A stretch of DNA of 26,282 bases from JAZFYD01 sp036443405 (GTDB lineage: Bacteria; Planctomycetota; PLA2), in assembly GCA_036443405.1 (NCBI GenBank), contig JAZFYD010000037.1:1-26282 (forward strand). Direction: 5' to 3'. Made by a program: the position numbers and the translations under genes. Of this stretch, positions 1 through 8,061 are shown piece after piece; the first letter of the stretch is position 1; each line of letters begins with the position of its first letter. The notes below the pieces were generated by a model, which was not told the origin of the DNA, made no database searches, and worked only from the letters and a program-made list of their open reading frames with translations.

Positions 1-469
1 GTGTGCTGAACGGCACGCCGGTCACTCGAACCCTCGCGATGTTGCTCGTGGTCGAGGACACCGATACGGGATCCCAGTTCCGAAAGCGCGGTGTGTCCAG
101 TGCTATGTTGAAATCGCCGCTGGCTGAGGAAAGCAGGTTGCCGTCGGTGTCGAACGCTTCGAGCGTGATCGTGATTCCCGCATACAGCACACGGACGTCG
201 GAGACTGGATCGGCGAAAAAGATGTCGCCGGAGTCGGACACGAGCATCGCGACCACGATTCCGGAGGGTTTGTCGCCGATGTTGACTCATTGGTTGACCG
301 TGACCCACGTGCTGCCAAAGGTGAGTCCGAGTTCGGGAACCGGCAGGATCGGGTGATTGTGTCTGGCGCCCTCAAACGTGTAAGTCGCGCAGGGTTCGTC
401 GGCGATTGCGGTGTTCACCGCGGTCAGCGTGATGATCAGCGAGGCTAGAAGTGTCTTACTCGTGTTCAT
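1..469 (-). pseudogene. Secreted hypothetical protein, interrupted by in-frame TGA, partial at window edge
   Basis: The ATG at 467-469 has a GGGAG ribosome binding site about 8 nt upstream and starts a typical Sec signal peptide (MNTSKTLLASLIITLTAV..., likely cut after AIA). Sixty codons later a TGA (287-289) stops the frame, but the same frame then stays open for the remaining roughly 95 codons to the window edge. That part has protein-like sequence (NIGDKPSGIVVAML, GDIFFADPVSDVRVLYAGI, EAFDTDGNLL). The product was probably one secreted protein with a beta-rich body of the kind seen in bacterial extracellular proteins; I recognise no named family. It begins about 10 nt after the protease stop codon, so the two genes are probably co-transcribed. 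The TGA may be a real nonsense mutation (for example from TGG or CGA) or a sequence error. Use of TGA as the ordinary stop of neighbouring genes argues against recoding. Confidence 0.6.
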
Positions 470-479
470 GGTTTTCTCC

Positions 480-3400
480 CTAGCTGCCCGGTGTGCCGAG
501 TAGTTCGATGTCGTCGAGGAACCAACGGTCGTTGGCCTTGTTCATGTTGGCGTCGAACGCGATGCGGAATCCCGCGGTCATCGCGAAGCCGCCCAAGTCG
601 ATCTCGTAGGCGCGGTAGGTGTTGTCGTCGTCGCCGTTCACAAAGGTGTGCACGACGGTCCAGTTGGTGCCGTCGGGGCTGACGCGCACCTCGGCTTCGT
701 CGCCGTTCTCGAACGAGCTCAGCTTGGCCCAAAAGCGCAGCTTGACGTCGGTCGCGCCGGCGAGGTCCACGGTCCGTTCCATGAATCCGGTGCCGCGTCG
801 CAGGCGCACGTGCGAGTTGCCCGAGTGGGGGCCGTCGGCGCCGGTGCGCATCGTCACGTCGCCGGAGGTGGTCCACGAACCCGTCCAGGCGCCCGTGCCG
901 CCGTCAAATCCTGCCGACTCGAAGTCGTCGATCGCGAACGTGACCGGCCCGGCCTGCCCGCCGATCGTCGCGGTGGTCATGTCGTTGTCGCTGCCGCCGT
1001 CGTCGTCCATGACCGTCAGGGTCACGCTGTAGGTCGCGTCCGCCACGTAGGTGTGGCTCACGTTCGCGCCGTTCGCGCTGGGGGAGCCGTCGCCGAAGTT
1101 CCAGAGGAACGTGTGCGTGTCCGCGCTGCCGGGGTCGCTCGCGCTGCCGGTGAAGTTGATGGCGGTCCCCGACGTGCCGGCGTACGGGCCGCCGGCGTTC
1201 GCGCTCGGCGCGACGTTGAAGATCGTCGCCGTCGTCGCGTCCGCGTCGCTCGCGCCGTCATCGTCCGTCACCGTGACCGTCACGGTGTAGGTGCCGTTGT
1301 CGACGTAGGCGTGGGTCACGTTCTTGCCCGTGTCGTTGGCGCCGTCGCCGAAGTCCCAGACGTAGGTATGCGTGTCCGCCGTTCCCGGATCGCTCACGGT
1401 GGCGGAGAACGCGACCGCGCTGCCCTCGTCGCCCGGGTACGGCCCGCCGACGCCCGCAAGCGGCGCGACGTTGGCTACCGTCACGAGCGCGTTGTCGCTG
1501 TCCGTGCCGCCCGTGTCGTCGGTCACGGTCAGCGTGACCGTGTAGCTGCCGTTGTCGGCGTAAGTGTGGTTGACCGACGCGCCGCTCGCCGTGTTGCCGT
1601 CGCCGAAGGTCCAGGCGTACGACACGATCGTGCCGTCGGGATCCGAGGAACCCGAGCCGTCGAAGCTGATTGAGCCACCCTCGTCGCCGGACTGATCCGG
1701 TCCCGCGTCGGCCACCGGCGGATCGCTCGCCGGCGGCGCAACGGCGACGATGGAAACGTCGTCGATGTACCACTGGTCGTTGTTGGCGTTCATGTCGCCG
1801 TCGAACGCGACTTGGAAGGCGCCCGTCATCGCGAAGCCGGAGAGGTCGAAGTCGTACTCCGCGTACGTCGTGTCGGCGGAGGTGAAGGTGCGCAGGACCG
1901 TCCAGTTCGAGCCGTCGGGGCTCACGCGCACGCTGGCGGAATCGGAACTCTCGAACGAGTTGACCTTGCTCCAGAAACGCAAGCGCGCGCCGGCGCGGCC
2001 GGTGAGATCCACGGACCGCGACATGGTGCCGTTGCCCTTGCGCATGCGCACGTGGTACGAGCCCGAGTGCGGGCCGGCGTTGCTGCGCACGCTGGCGTCG
2101 CCCGCTGCCGACCACGCCGTGTTCCAGCCGCTGCCGCCTGAGAATCCGCCCGACTCGAAGTCGTCCGACGCGACCGTGAGCGCCGGGCCGGACGTGTACA
2201 CCTTGATGTCGTCGACGTACCAACCCTCGTAGTAGTTGCGGAACTCGTCGACGGTGTCGAACCAGAACCGGACGTAGACGTTGCCGCCGACGTACGGCGT
2301 CAAGTCGACCGTTCGTTTCGTCCACGGATCGTCGGTGCCGCGGATCTCGAAGATCGTCGTCCAGTTCGATCCGTCTGACGAGGCCTGGACGCGCATCCGG
2401 TCCTTGTCCCCGGGAGGGCTTCCGAAATTCTTGTTCTGGGCGTTCGAGACCGAGCTCCAATCCATGTACACGAGCAGCGCCGCCGTCGTGCCGGTGAGAT
2501 CGATCGCCGCGGACGTGAGCGTTCCCGAGTTGGGCGCGCCGGTGTCGTAGTCGCCGGTCGATTCCTGCCCGTAGTACCAGGCAGTGCTCGCGCTGTTGGC
2601 GCGGCGGGTGGACGTGTGCCAAAGCCCGGTCGCGGTCCACGATCCCGCGCCGCCCTCCACGTCGTCGTTCAGGACGAGGATGCCCGGCAGGGTCGTCGCC
2701 TGCACGACGTTGGAGATCGCGGACGCGTTGCCGACGTTGTCGATCATCTTGACGGCGAGGTGGTACGTACCGGGTTCGAGGTCCGAGACCTGGAGGCTCT
2801 CGGTTGCGCCCGAAGCCTGCGACGGAGCGAGACCCGTCACGCGCGCCGCCGCATCCCAGTTGGCCTCGGTGATCGGCGCGTTCGAATAGCGCACCTCGTG
2901 CGCGCGCGCCTGGCCGGAGAGGGCGTCGTCGCCGGTCGCGGTCCAAGACAGCGTGACCGATGCCCAGGACGTCTGCGCCACGGCGAGATCGGAGACCGCC
3001 GCCGGTGCGACGGTGTCGTCCTCGAGTGCGTTCAACAGGTTGAGCCTGCCACCGACAAACGTGGATGTGAATGCCTCGTTGCCCGAGACATCGCCGATGT
3101 AGTCGGTGCCGTAAATGAGCCGGCGTTTGACCTGCTCCATCGTCAGAGCCGGGAAGCGCGCCCAGATGAGGGCCGCCGCCGCCGCGCCCTGGGGCGCAGC
3201 CAACGACGAGCCGCTGCCGGTGAGATATGTGTTGGACAGACCGGTGCCGAGGAGGACAAGGCTTGGCGCCACCAGGTCCACGTAGTCGCCGTGGCTTCTC
3301 TGCGCGTCCTGCGCGGACGACATCCCGATCGCGATGATGTTGTCGAGGTTGTAGCCCGAGGGGATCTTCTTGAGGTCGGTATCGATGCCGGAAGAAACGG

Positions 3401-4967
3401 CGTTGAGCGCGGTGGAATTCTCGTACGCATCGCGCAGGGACTGCAGCGGTCCGCGCGCTCCCCAGCTGTGGTTGACGATCTCCACACCGAACGAGTTCGC
3501 GTACTCCAATGCAGGAATGGCCTGAATGCCACCGTTGTCGAGTCCGAAGATGACGCGAAGCGGCATCAGTTTGACGTTCCAAGCAACGCCGGTTACGCCG
3601 ATGCCGTTGTTGCCGACTGCGCCCGCGACGCCCGCGGTGAACGTGCCGTGGCCGTCGGCGTCCATCGGGTCGTTGTCGTTGTCGCCGAAGTCCCAGCCGC
3701 GGAGGTCGTCGACATATCCGTTCAGGTCGTCGTCCATTCCGTTGAAATCCGACGCATCGACGATTCCGTTGCTGTCGAGATCCTCGCCGGGGTTGATCCA
3801 GATGTTGCCGGCGAGATCCTCGTGGTTGTAGTCGATGCCCGTGTCGACGAAACCGATGACCGCCGGCGAGTCCGTCACGATGTCCCACGCCTCCGGCGCA
3901 TCGATGTCGGCGTCGGGCGTGCCGCCCGTCTGTCCCGTGTTGTGGAGGTGCCACTGTTCGCCAAAGCGCGTGTCGTTCGGAGTCCCGGCCGTGGCGAGCC
4001 CAACGTCCCGTTCCGCGTACCGCACGAACTCGGAGTCGTTCAAGGTGCGGACCGCCTGATCCGGCGCAGCGACGTGCCAACGGCGGATGTTCAGGGTCGC
4101 AAACGACGCGAGGTGTTCCGCGTCCACGGCCGCAGCCGCGTCGAGGATCGCCCCGCCGGTGGCATCATCGGCAAAGCGCACCAGGATGGCGCCGCCGGCT
4201 CCGGTGTGCGGACGCCGATCCGGCACGCGGTACGGATTCCCCTTTGGAGCGCGCGCCAGGGCGGATTCGAGGCGTTTGCGCGCACCGCGATAAAGCCCAT
4301 CGTCGCCAAGCAACCGTTGCGCCTGTTCCGTGAGCAAAGTCAGGGTCGCGCCGTCGGTTTCCGTTTCGAGTTCCGCCGCGATGCGCTGCGCCAGATCCGC
4401 GTGCTGGCGCGACGTTCCCTTGGTGTGAATGGCGTCGATCGTGACCCGCAGCAACTCGAGGTCGTCGCGATCCGCGGTCAGCGGAAGTTTGCGGTTCATG
4501 GTGTACCGGTGGCCGATCACCGCGAGGAAGCGGTCCCACGTCGTTTCGTCCCCGATCGCCGCGGCGAGTCGGATGGCTTCGACGCCGCCGCGATACGGCG
4601 TTCGCGGTTTGATCGCGGCTGCCAAGGTCTCGTGAACGGCTGCGCGGATACGCGGATCGGGATCGCCGTCGCGTTCGACGATGCGGTGGACTTCCGCCCA
4701 GCCCTGTTCATCGAGCTGGTTGCGGCCGAAGGTGACGGCGTGGACGGGATCCATTTCGTTCACGAGCGGGACCGTGAACTCGCCCGGTAGCCGCTCGCCG
4801 ACCAACTTGTGGGCGGCGATGCGCATGCCTGCATAGAGCGTCGAGCGCGGCCGGACCGCGTCGAACTCGGACACGTTCAGGAAAAGATCGAGGACAAGGG
4901 CGACGCAGCCCACCCAAATCCACAACAAGAAAAGAAGAAGGGGGCGTACTCGCCGATTGCGTGACAT
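480..4967 (-). CDS. Secreted subtilisin-like serine peptidase (S8) with FnIII, lectin-like and PKD domains
   Basis: A 1495-residue protein, if it starts at the ATG at 4965-4967, which has a GGGAGG site 8 nt upstream; a GTG 10 codons earlier is less likely. It has an N-terminal hydrophobic segment (about 9-30), a helical region of unknown role, then an apparent I9-like propeptide (about 260-340). The S8 domain follows, with Asp375 (FVDTGID), His440 (DGHGT) and Ser588 (GSSLAAP), and an acidic calcium-type insert (DSNGIVDASD, DDDLNGYVDD) between Asp and His. The usual oxyanion-hole Asn appears to be Ile528 (SSGID). Downstream are a fibronectin III domain (about 655-757), a jelly-roll-like domain (762-925), a second one (929-1073), three PKD repeats (about 1070-1335) and a close copy of the second jelly roll (1340-1492). 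The C-terminal modules probably bind polysaccharide or protein. Expected to be exported or surface-exposed. The family is certain; the substrate is unknown. Confidence 0.9.
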   Translation of the reverse strand: MSRNRRVRPLLLFLLWIWVGCVALVLDLFLNVSEFDAVRPRSTLYAGMRIAAHKLVGERLPGEFTVPLVNEMDPVHAVTFGRNQLDEQGWAEVHRIVERDGDPDPRIRAAVHETLAAAIKPRTPYRGGVEAIRLAAAIGDETTWDRFLAVIGHRYTMNRKLPLTADRDDLELLRVTIDAIHTKGTSRQHADLAQRIAAELETETDGATLTLLTEQAQRLLGDDGLYRGARKRLESALARAPKGNPYRVPDRRPHTGAGGAILVRFADDATGGAILDAAAAVDAEHLASFATLNIRRWHVAAPDQAVRTLNDSEFVRYAERDVGLATAGTPNDTRFGEQWHLHNTGQTGGTPDADIDAPEAWDIVTDSPAVIGFVDTGIDYNHEDLAGNIWINPGEDLDSNGIVDASDFNGMDDDLNGYVDDLRGWDFGDNDNDPMDADGHGTFTAGVAGAVGNNGIGVTGVAWNVKLMPLRVIFGLDNGGIQAIPALEYANSFGVEIVNHSWGARGPLQSLRDAYENSTALNAVSSGIDTDLKKIPSGYNLDNIIAIGMSSAQDAQRSHGDYVDLVAPSLVLLGTGLSNTYLTGSGSSLAAPQGAAAAALIWARFPALTMEQVKRRLIYGTDYIGDVSGNEAFTSTFVGGRLNLLNALEDDTVAPAAVSDLAVAQTSWASVTLSWTATGDDALSGQARAHEVRYSNAPITEANWDAAARVTGLAPSQASGATESLQVSDLEPGTYHLAVKMIDNVGNASAISNVVQATTLPGILVLNDDVEGGAGSWTATGLWHTSTRRANSASTAWYYGQESTGDYDTGAPNSGTLTSAAIDLTGTTAALLVYMDWSSVSNAQNKNFGSPPGDKDRMRVQASSDGSNWTTIFEIRGTDDPWTKRTVDLTPYVGGNVYVRFWFDTVDEFRNYYEGWYVDDIKVYTSGPALTVASDDFESGGFSGGSGWNTAWSAAGDASVRSNAGPHSGSYHVRMRKGNGTMSRSVDLTGRAGARLRFWSKVNSFESSDSASVRVSPDGSNWTVLRTFTSADTTYAEYDFDLSGFAMTGAFQVAFDGDMNANNDQWYIDDVSIVAVAPPASDPPVADAGPDQSGDEGGSISFDGSGSSDPDGTIVSYAWTFGDGNTASGASVNHTYADNGSYTVTLTVTDDTGGTDSDNALVTVANVAPLAGVGGPYPGDEGSAVAFSATVSDPGTADTHTYVWDFGDGANDTGKNVTHAYVDNGTYTVTVTVTDDDGASDADATTATIFNVAPSANAGGPYAGTSGTAINFTGSASDPGSADTHTFLWNFGDGSPSANGANVSHTYVADATYSVTLTVMDDDGGSDNDMTTATIGGQAGPVTFAIDDFESAGFDGGTGAWTGSWTTSGDVTMRTGADGPHSGNSHVRLRRGTGFMERTVDLAGATDVKLRFWAKLSSFENGDEAEVRVSPDGTNWTVVHTFVNGDDDNTYRAYEIDLGGFAMTAGFRIAFDANMNKANDRWFLDDIELLGTPGS

Positions 4968-4999
4968 CTCTCGTCCTCCCGTTTCTGGAATCTTCACGG

Positions 5000-5005
5000 A
5001 CTCTA
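5000..5005 (-). promoter_or_regulatory. Candidate -10 box (TAGAGT) for the protease gene
   Basis: On the minus strand TAGAGT lies about 32 nt before the protease ATG, which would give a leader of about 25 nt that includes the GGGAGG site. No clear -35 is visible. The 259-nt space to the divergent lipoprotein gene holds nothing else that I recognise. Weak evidence from sequence alone. Confidence 0.25.
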
Positions 5006-5226
5006 ATGCGCAAACGGGGCCTGGAAAGGCCGGGCGAGCGCGCAGGCGAGCGAATGGCGAGAACCGAAGTTCTCACCTGTTGCCGTGACTTGGGAACGGG
5101 GGACCTCGGTTCCGCTCGCAATCGCCGTGAATTGGCGTCGGCACGGCAGGCGCGTAGAGCCGCACGAATCGCGGACGGTGCGACCGCATGGGGTGAGACG
5201 AATCGTTCGCGAACAGGGAGGGAATC

Positions 5227-6024
5227 ATGCATTGGAACAGGAGATACTTGGTTGGTGTGTTGGTCTTACTGCCTGCTTGCGGCGGAGGCGGTGGCGGCGG
5301 TGGTCAGCCCGCCGGAACAGCGGTGATCACCATGGAAAACGCCGAGGCCGTTGCGCGTGCTGTTTTCGGAAGCTCGGAGTACACCGACGATCTGAATCGT
5401 CTTGCTAGCGACATCTTGGAAGACGTCGACCTCCGGCCGGGCACGACGCCCTGCGGCACCGCGGGAAACTCGACGGTGAGTTTCGTCGATCGTTCTCCCG
5501 TCGGCACCCCAAGCCGCGGCGACACGACGACGATCACCCTCCGTTCGTGCGTGAACAACGTCGGAGGTGGCATCGAGAGACTGGACGGGAGCATGTCGTT
5601 TGGGGTCGTGAAGCTCTCGGACACGGCGGTTGTGATTGCTTTCACGTTCGGAGACCTGGCCGGGATCGTGGCCGGTCAGCCCGTGGCGACGGACGGAGAC
5701 ATGACACTCGAGCTTCGCGATGCCGGCAGTACGGAACCAAGGGGCATCATTCGTGGGAAGTCACTCACGTTCTCGGGAGGCGGCGTGACAACGACGCTCG
5801 AAAACTACCGGTTCGAGGAAACAGCGGATCTATCCACAGACGAATTCAGATCCGAACGGTCGGGGACCGTGCGGGACGACGCGCTCGGCGGGCCGGTCAC
5901 GTTTCAGACGACGCGTTCGTTTGAGAGTGTCGGCGGCAGCACTCCGAACCGCGGACGGTTGCGAATCAAAAGTGTGAACGGTTCGACTCTACTCTTGACG
6001 GTGATCGACAATCGAAACCTGTAG
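5227..6024 (+). CDS. Lipoprotein of unknown function, probably missing its last 24 residues
   Basis: The ATG has a strong GGGAGGGA site 5 nt upstream. The N-terminus is a lipoprotein signal with lipobox LLPAC (Cys18), followed by a run of eight glycines, a flexible tether common in surface lipoproteins. The mature part (about 245 residues) is rich in beta-type sequence such as TTITLRSCVNN, SMSFGVVKL and TTTLENYRFEE. It resembles lipoproteins that end in an acidic DxDGDG turn followed by a TWAEL-type tail. That tail is present in the DNA but lies behind the TAG at 6022-6024 (see the next entry), so the annotated product is short by about 25 residues. It stands alone between the divergent protease and the ATP-grasp array. 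The function is unknown. A second Cys pair (Cys79 and the C of LRSCVNN) could form a disulfide. Confidence 0.75.
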   Translation: MHWNRRYLVGVLVLLPACGGGGGGGGQPAGTAVITMENAEAVARAVFGSSEYTDDLNRLASDILEDVDLRPGTTPCGTAGNSTVSFVDRSPVGTPSRGDTTTITLRSCVNNVGGGIERLDGSMSFGVVKLSDTAVVIAFTFGDLAGIVAGQPVATDGDMTLELRDAGSTEPRGIIRGKSLTFSGGGVTTTLENYRFEETADLSTDEFRSERSGTVRDDALGGPVTFQTTRSFESVGGSTPNRGRLRIKSVNGSTLLLTVIDNRNL

Positions 6025-6099
6025 GCCGAGCTGGACGAGGACGGCGACGGGGATTTGGAGGAGATCTTCCTGACGACATGGGCCGAGCTTCAGAGCTGA
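6025..6099 (+). other. In-frame continuation of the lipoprotein behind a TAG codon
   Basis: Directly after the TAG (6022-6024) the same frame encodes 24 more codons and ends with TGA at 6097-6099. The translation contains DEDGDGDLEE and TTWAEL, the kind of C-terminal ending known from other glycine-linker lipoproteins. The amber codon fits a C-to-T change of CAG. It may be a true nonsense mutation or a sequence error. Confidence 0.6.
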
Positions 6100-6138
6100 A
6101 CGCAGGCTGGGCGCCACCTCTCGCATCGACGAACGATT

Positions 6139-6147
6139 TGGTAAGTT
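6139..6147 (+). promoter_or_regulatory. Extended -10 element (TGGTAAGTT) before the first ATP-grasp gene
   Basis: TG-G-TAAGTT matches an extended -10 and ends 9 nt before the GTG start at 6157. No Shine-Dalgarno sequence lies between, so the transcript would start at or just before the start codon. The same pattern recurs at 9038 and 10057. Confidence 0.4.
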
Positions 6148-6156
6148 CTGCGCCGG

Positions 6157-7095
6157 GTGCTCAGTTTCTTTGTTTTGGAGCGAAACCGCGGGTGCGTGGA
6201 TCGCCTGCGCTCGCAGGTTCGTGAGGCCGGCGACGCGGACGTCTCCGTGATCACCTACGAGTCGGTCCGTCGGCGGGCAACGCTTCCGGCCGGGGCCTAT
6301 GTCTTCTCGGACCTGGAGCGCCTGAACGCGTATCAACGACTCGAGGCGGAAGCGCTCTACACGCGGATCAAGGAAGCGGCGCCCGCGGCCGTTATATTGA
6401 ACAATCCGTATCGCGTCCTGCGGCGCTACGGCCTGCTTCGACGGCTTCACCAAGCGGGCGTCAACGAGTTCAACACCTACCGTGTGGACGAGGTGCGTTG
6501 GCCGGCCACGTATCCGGTGTTCTTGCGCGAGGAGTGCGAACACAACGGCCACCTGACGTCGCTGTTGCATTCGCGCGAGGAGTTGGAGGCGGCGATCTCG
6601 GCGCTCGGTGTTCCGCGGCCCGACCGCTTGATTGTCGAGTACGTCGATATGCGCGACTCATCAGGCGTCTATCGGAAATTCGGCGCGATGGGGGTCGGCG
6701 GGACCGTGCTCGCCCGGAACTTCTATTCGTCGAAGCACTGGGTCATCAAGGACCGCGGCGACGTCGAATGCGACCAGGTCGGGCACATCTCGACGAATCC
6801 GCACGCCGCGATTCTGGCTCCCATGTTGCGCCTCGCGAACATCGACTACGGGCGCATCGACTACGGCTTCACGCCGGCGGGCCGCCTCCAGGTATTCGAG
6901 ATCAATACCAATCCGCTGGTGACCGCGGTCAGCGATCCGGATCCCGGCGTCGAAAGCCTGTGGAAGGCGCTGTCCGAGATCGACACCGGCCACGGTGCCG
7001 ACGTGCCGCTGGCTGGACTTCCAGGGCGGCGCCCGCGCCGTTGGCAACGCATCGTGCGCGGGATCGCCCGGCGGGCGGGAGTGCTCACCCCGTGA
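6157..7095 (+). CDS. ATP-grasp-like protein, tandem paralogue 1 of 5
   Basis: 312 residues from a GTG start (VLSFFVLERNRGCVDRL), chosen because it aligns with the N-termini of the four following paralogues. The order of motifs fits an ATP-grasp ligase: NNPYRVLRRYGLLRRLHQAGV (helix plus GI/GV turn), YPVFLR (the position of the first ATP-binding Lys, here Arg), LIVEYVD (hinge after the adenine pocket), YRKFGAMGVGG and WVIK, then GRIDYGF and FEINTNP, whose Asp, Glu and Asn would bind Mg-ATP. The family joins a carboxylate to an amine or similar nucleophile using ATP; the substrate here is unknown. The protein has no signal and should be cytosolic. It overlaps gene 2 by 4 nt (GTGA). With gene 2 it forms a subgroup ending in LPGRxPRRW. 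Confidence 0.7.
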   Translation: MLSFFVLERNRGCVDRLRSQVREAGDADVSVITYESVRRRATLPAGAYVFSDLERLNAYQRLEAEALYTRIKEAAPAAVILNNPYRVLRRYGLLRRLHQAGVNEFNTYRVDEVRWPATYPVFLREECEHNGHLTSLLHSREELEAAISALGVPRPDRLIVEYVDMRDSSGVYRKFGAMGVGGTVLARNFYSSKHWVIKDRGDVECDQVGHISTNPHAAILAPMLRLANIDYGRIDYGFTPAGRLQVFEINTNPLVTAVSDPDPGVESLWKALSEIDTGHGADVPLAGLPGRRPRRWQRIVRGIARRAGVLTP

Positions 7096-8048
7096 TCTAC
7101 TTCCTGTCGCTTTCCAAAAACCGCGATTGCGTGGAGTGTTTCCGGCACCAGTTCGGGCGACCGGCCGCGGACCGCATGCAGTCCATCGCGTACGAGTCCA
7201 TTCGCAAGCGGGTTTCCCTGCCGCCGGGCACATATGTATTCACCGATCTCGAGCGGTTACGCCCCGACGAGTTGGGCGCCGCCGCGGCCTTGTTCCGCCG
7301 GATTCGCGAAACCAACCCGCACGCGCTGCTATTGAACGACCCGGCGAAAGTCCTGCGCCGGTACCACCTTCTTCGGCGCTTGCACGTCGAGGGAATCAAC
7401 GACTTCAACGTTTACCGGGAAGACGAATGCCGTGAGCCGCAGCGGTTCCCCGTGTTCGTGCGCGACGAGCGCGAGCACAGCGGGCCGCTGACGCCGCTCC
7501 TGCATACGCCGGAAGAAGTTCGTGCGGCGCTTTCGGAAACCGCTGGCGTCGACCGTCTCGTCGTCGAGTTCGTGGACCTGCGACGTGGAGATGGGCGGTT
7601 CCACAAGATCGGGTCCTGGGTGGTCGGCGACCGCGTCATGCCGGACCACTTCTACGTCGGATCAGACTGGGAGCTGAAGATGACGAACTGCGACCCCATC
7701 GACCAGGAGGCGCCGATGCGCTACTTCAAGGAACACCCGCACGACGCACTGCTGAAACGCATCTTCAAGATCGCCGGAATCGAGTACGGTCGCGCTGACT
7801 ACGGGTTTACGCGGGACGGCCGCATCCAGGTGTTCGAGATCAACACGAATCCGCAACTATGGACCTCGCGTGTCTACGAGCGGTTACCGGAGGACCACAT
7901 CGACAGCCTGTTCTTTCACAGGTACTGGACCGCCGTCGAGCCCCTCGACGGATCCGGTGGGAGTCGCATCCCGCTTGAAGGGCTGCCGGGCCGGCCGCCG
8001 AGGCGTTGGATGAAACTGGTGCGCCGCGTCGCCGCTCCGGCACCGTGA
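7092..8048 (+). CDS. ATP-grasp-like protein, tandem paralogue 2 of 5
   Basis: 318 residues when started at the GTG at 7092, which overlaps the TGA of the previous gene (GTGA). The frame is open further upstream, but that part is a shadow of gene 1, and only this start gives an N-terminus (VIYFLSLSKNRDCVE) like the paralogues. Visible motifs: LNDPAKVLRRYHLLRRLH, GINDFNVYREDE, FPVFVR, LVVEFVD, GRADYGF and FEINTNP. The Mg/ATP-binding Glu and Asn are intact. The overlap suggests translational coupling with gene 1. The sequence is closest to gene 1, especially at the C-terminus. A role in ligating a small molecule or peptide is inferred from the fold only. Confidence 0.7.
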   Translation: MIYFLSLSKNRDCVECFRHQFGRPAADRMQSIAYESIRKRVSLPPGTYVFTDLERLRPDELGAAAALFRRIRETNPHALLLNDPAKVLRRYHLLRRLHVEGINDFNVYREDECREPQRFPVFVRDEREHSGPLTPLLHTPEEVRAALSETAGVDRLVVEFVDLRRGDGRFHKIGSWVVGDRVMPDHFYVGSDWELKMTNCDPIDQEAPMRYFKEHPHDALLKRIFKIAGIEYGRADYGFTRDGRIQVFEINTNPQLWTSRVYERLPEDHIDSLFFHRYWTAVEPLDGSGGSRIPLEGLPGRPPRRWMKLVRRVAAPAP

Positions 8049-8061
8049 GGGTGGGGACGCG

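Noticed and set aside
1258..4790. Long frames on both strands inside the protease gene (1258-4080 minus, 2616-4790 plus)
   Set aside because: They overlap a complete S8 peptidase with catalytic residues and are Arg/Gly-rich shadow translations.
6022..6024. Recoding of TAG or TGA as an amino acid in this genome
   Set aside because: Both codons end neighbouring intact genes in the expected place, so reassignment is not supported.
5227..6099. Lipoprotein as a graspetide-like precursor for the ATP-grasp array
   Set aside because: It carries a lipoprotein signal and a 245-residue beta-rich body, quite unlike short core-bearing precursor peptides; ATP-grasp enzymes act in the cytosol.
6498..7091. 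Upstream extension of ATP-grasp gene 2
   Set aside because: It is open only by chance inside gene 1; paralogue alignment and the GTGA overlap fix the start at 7092.
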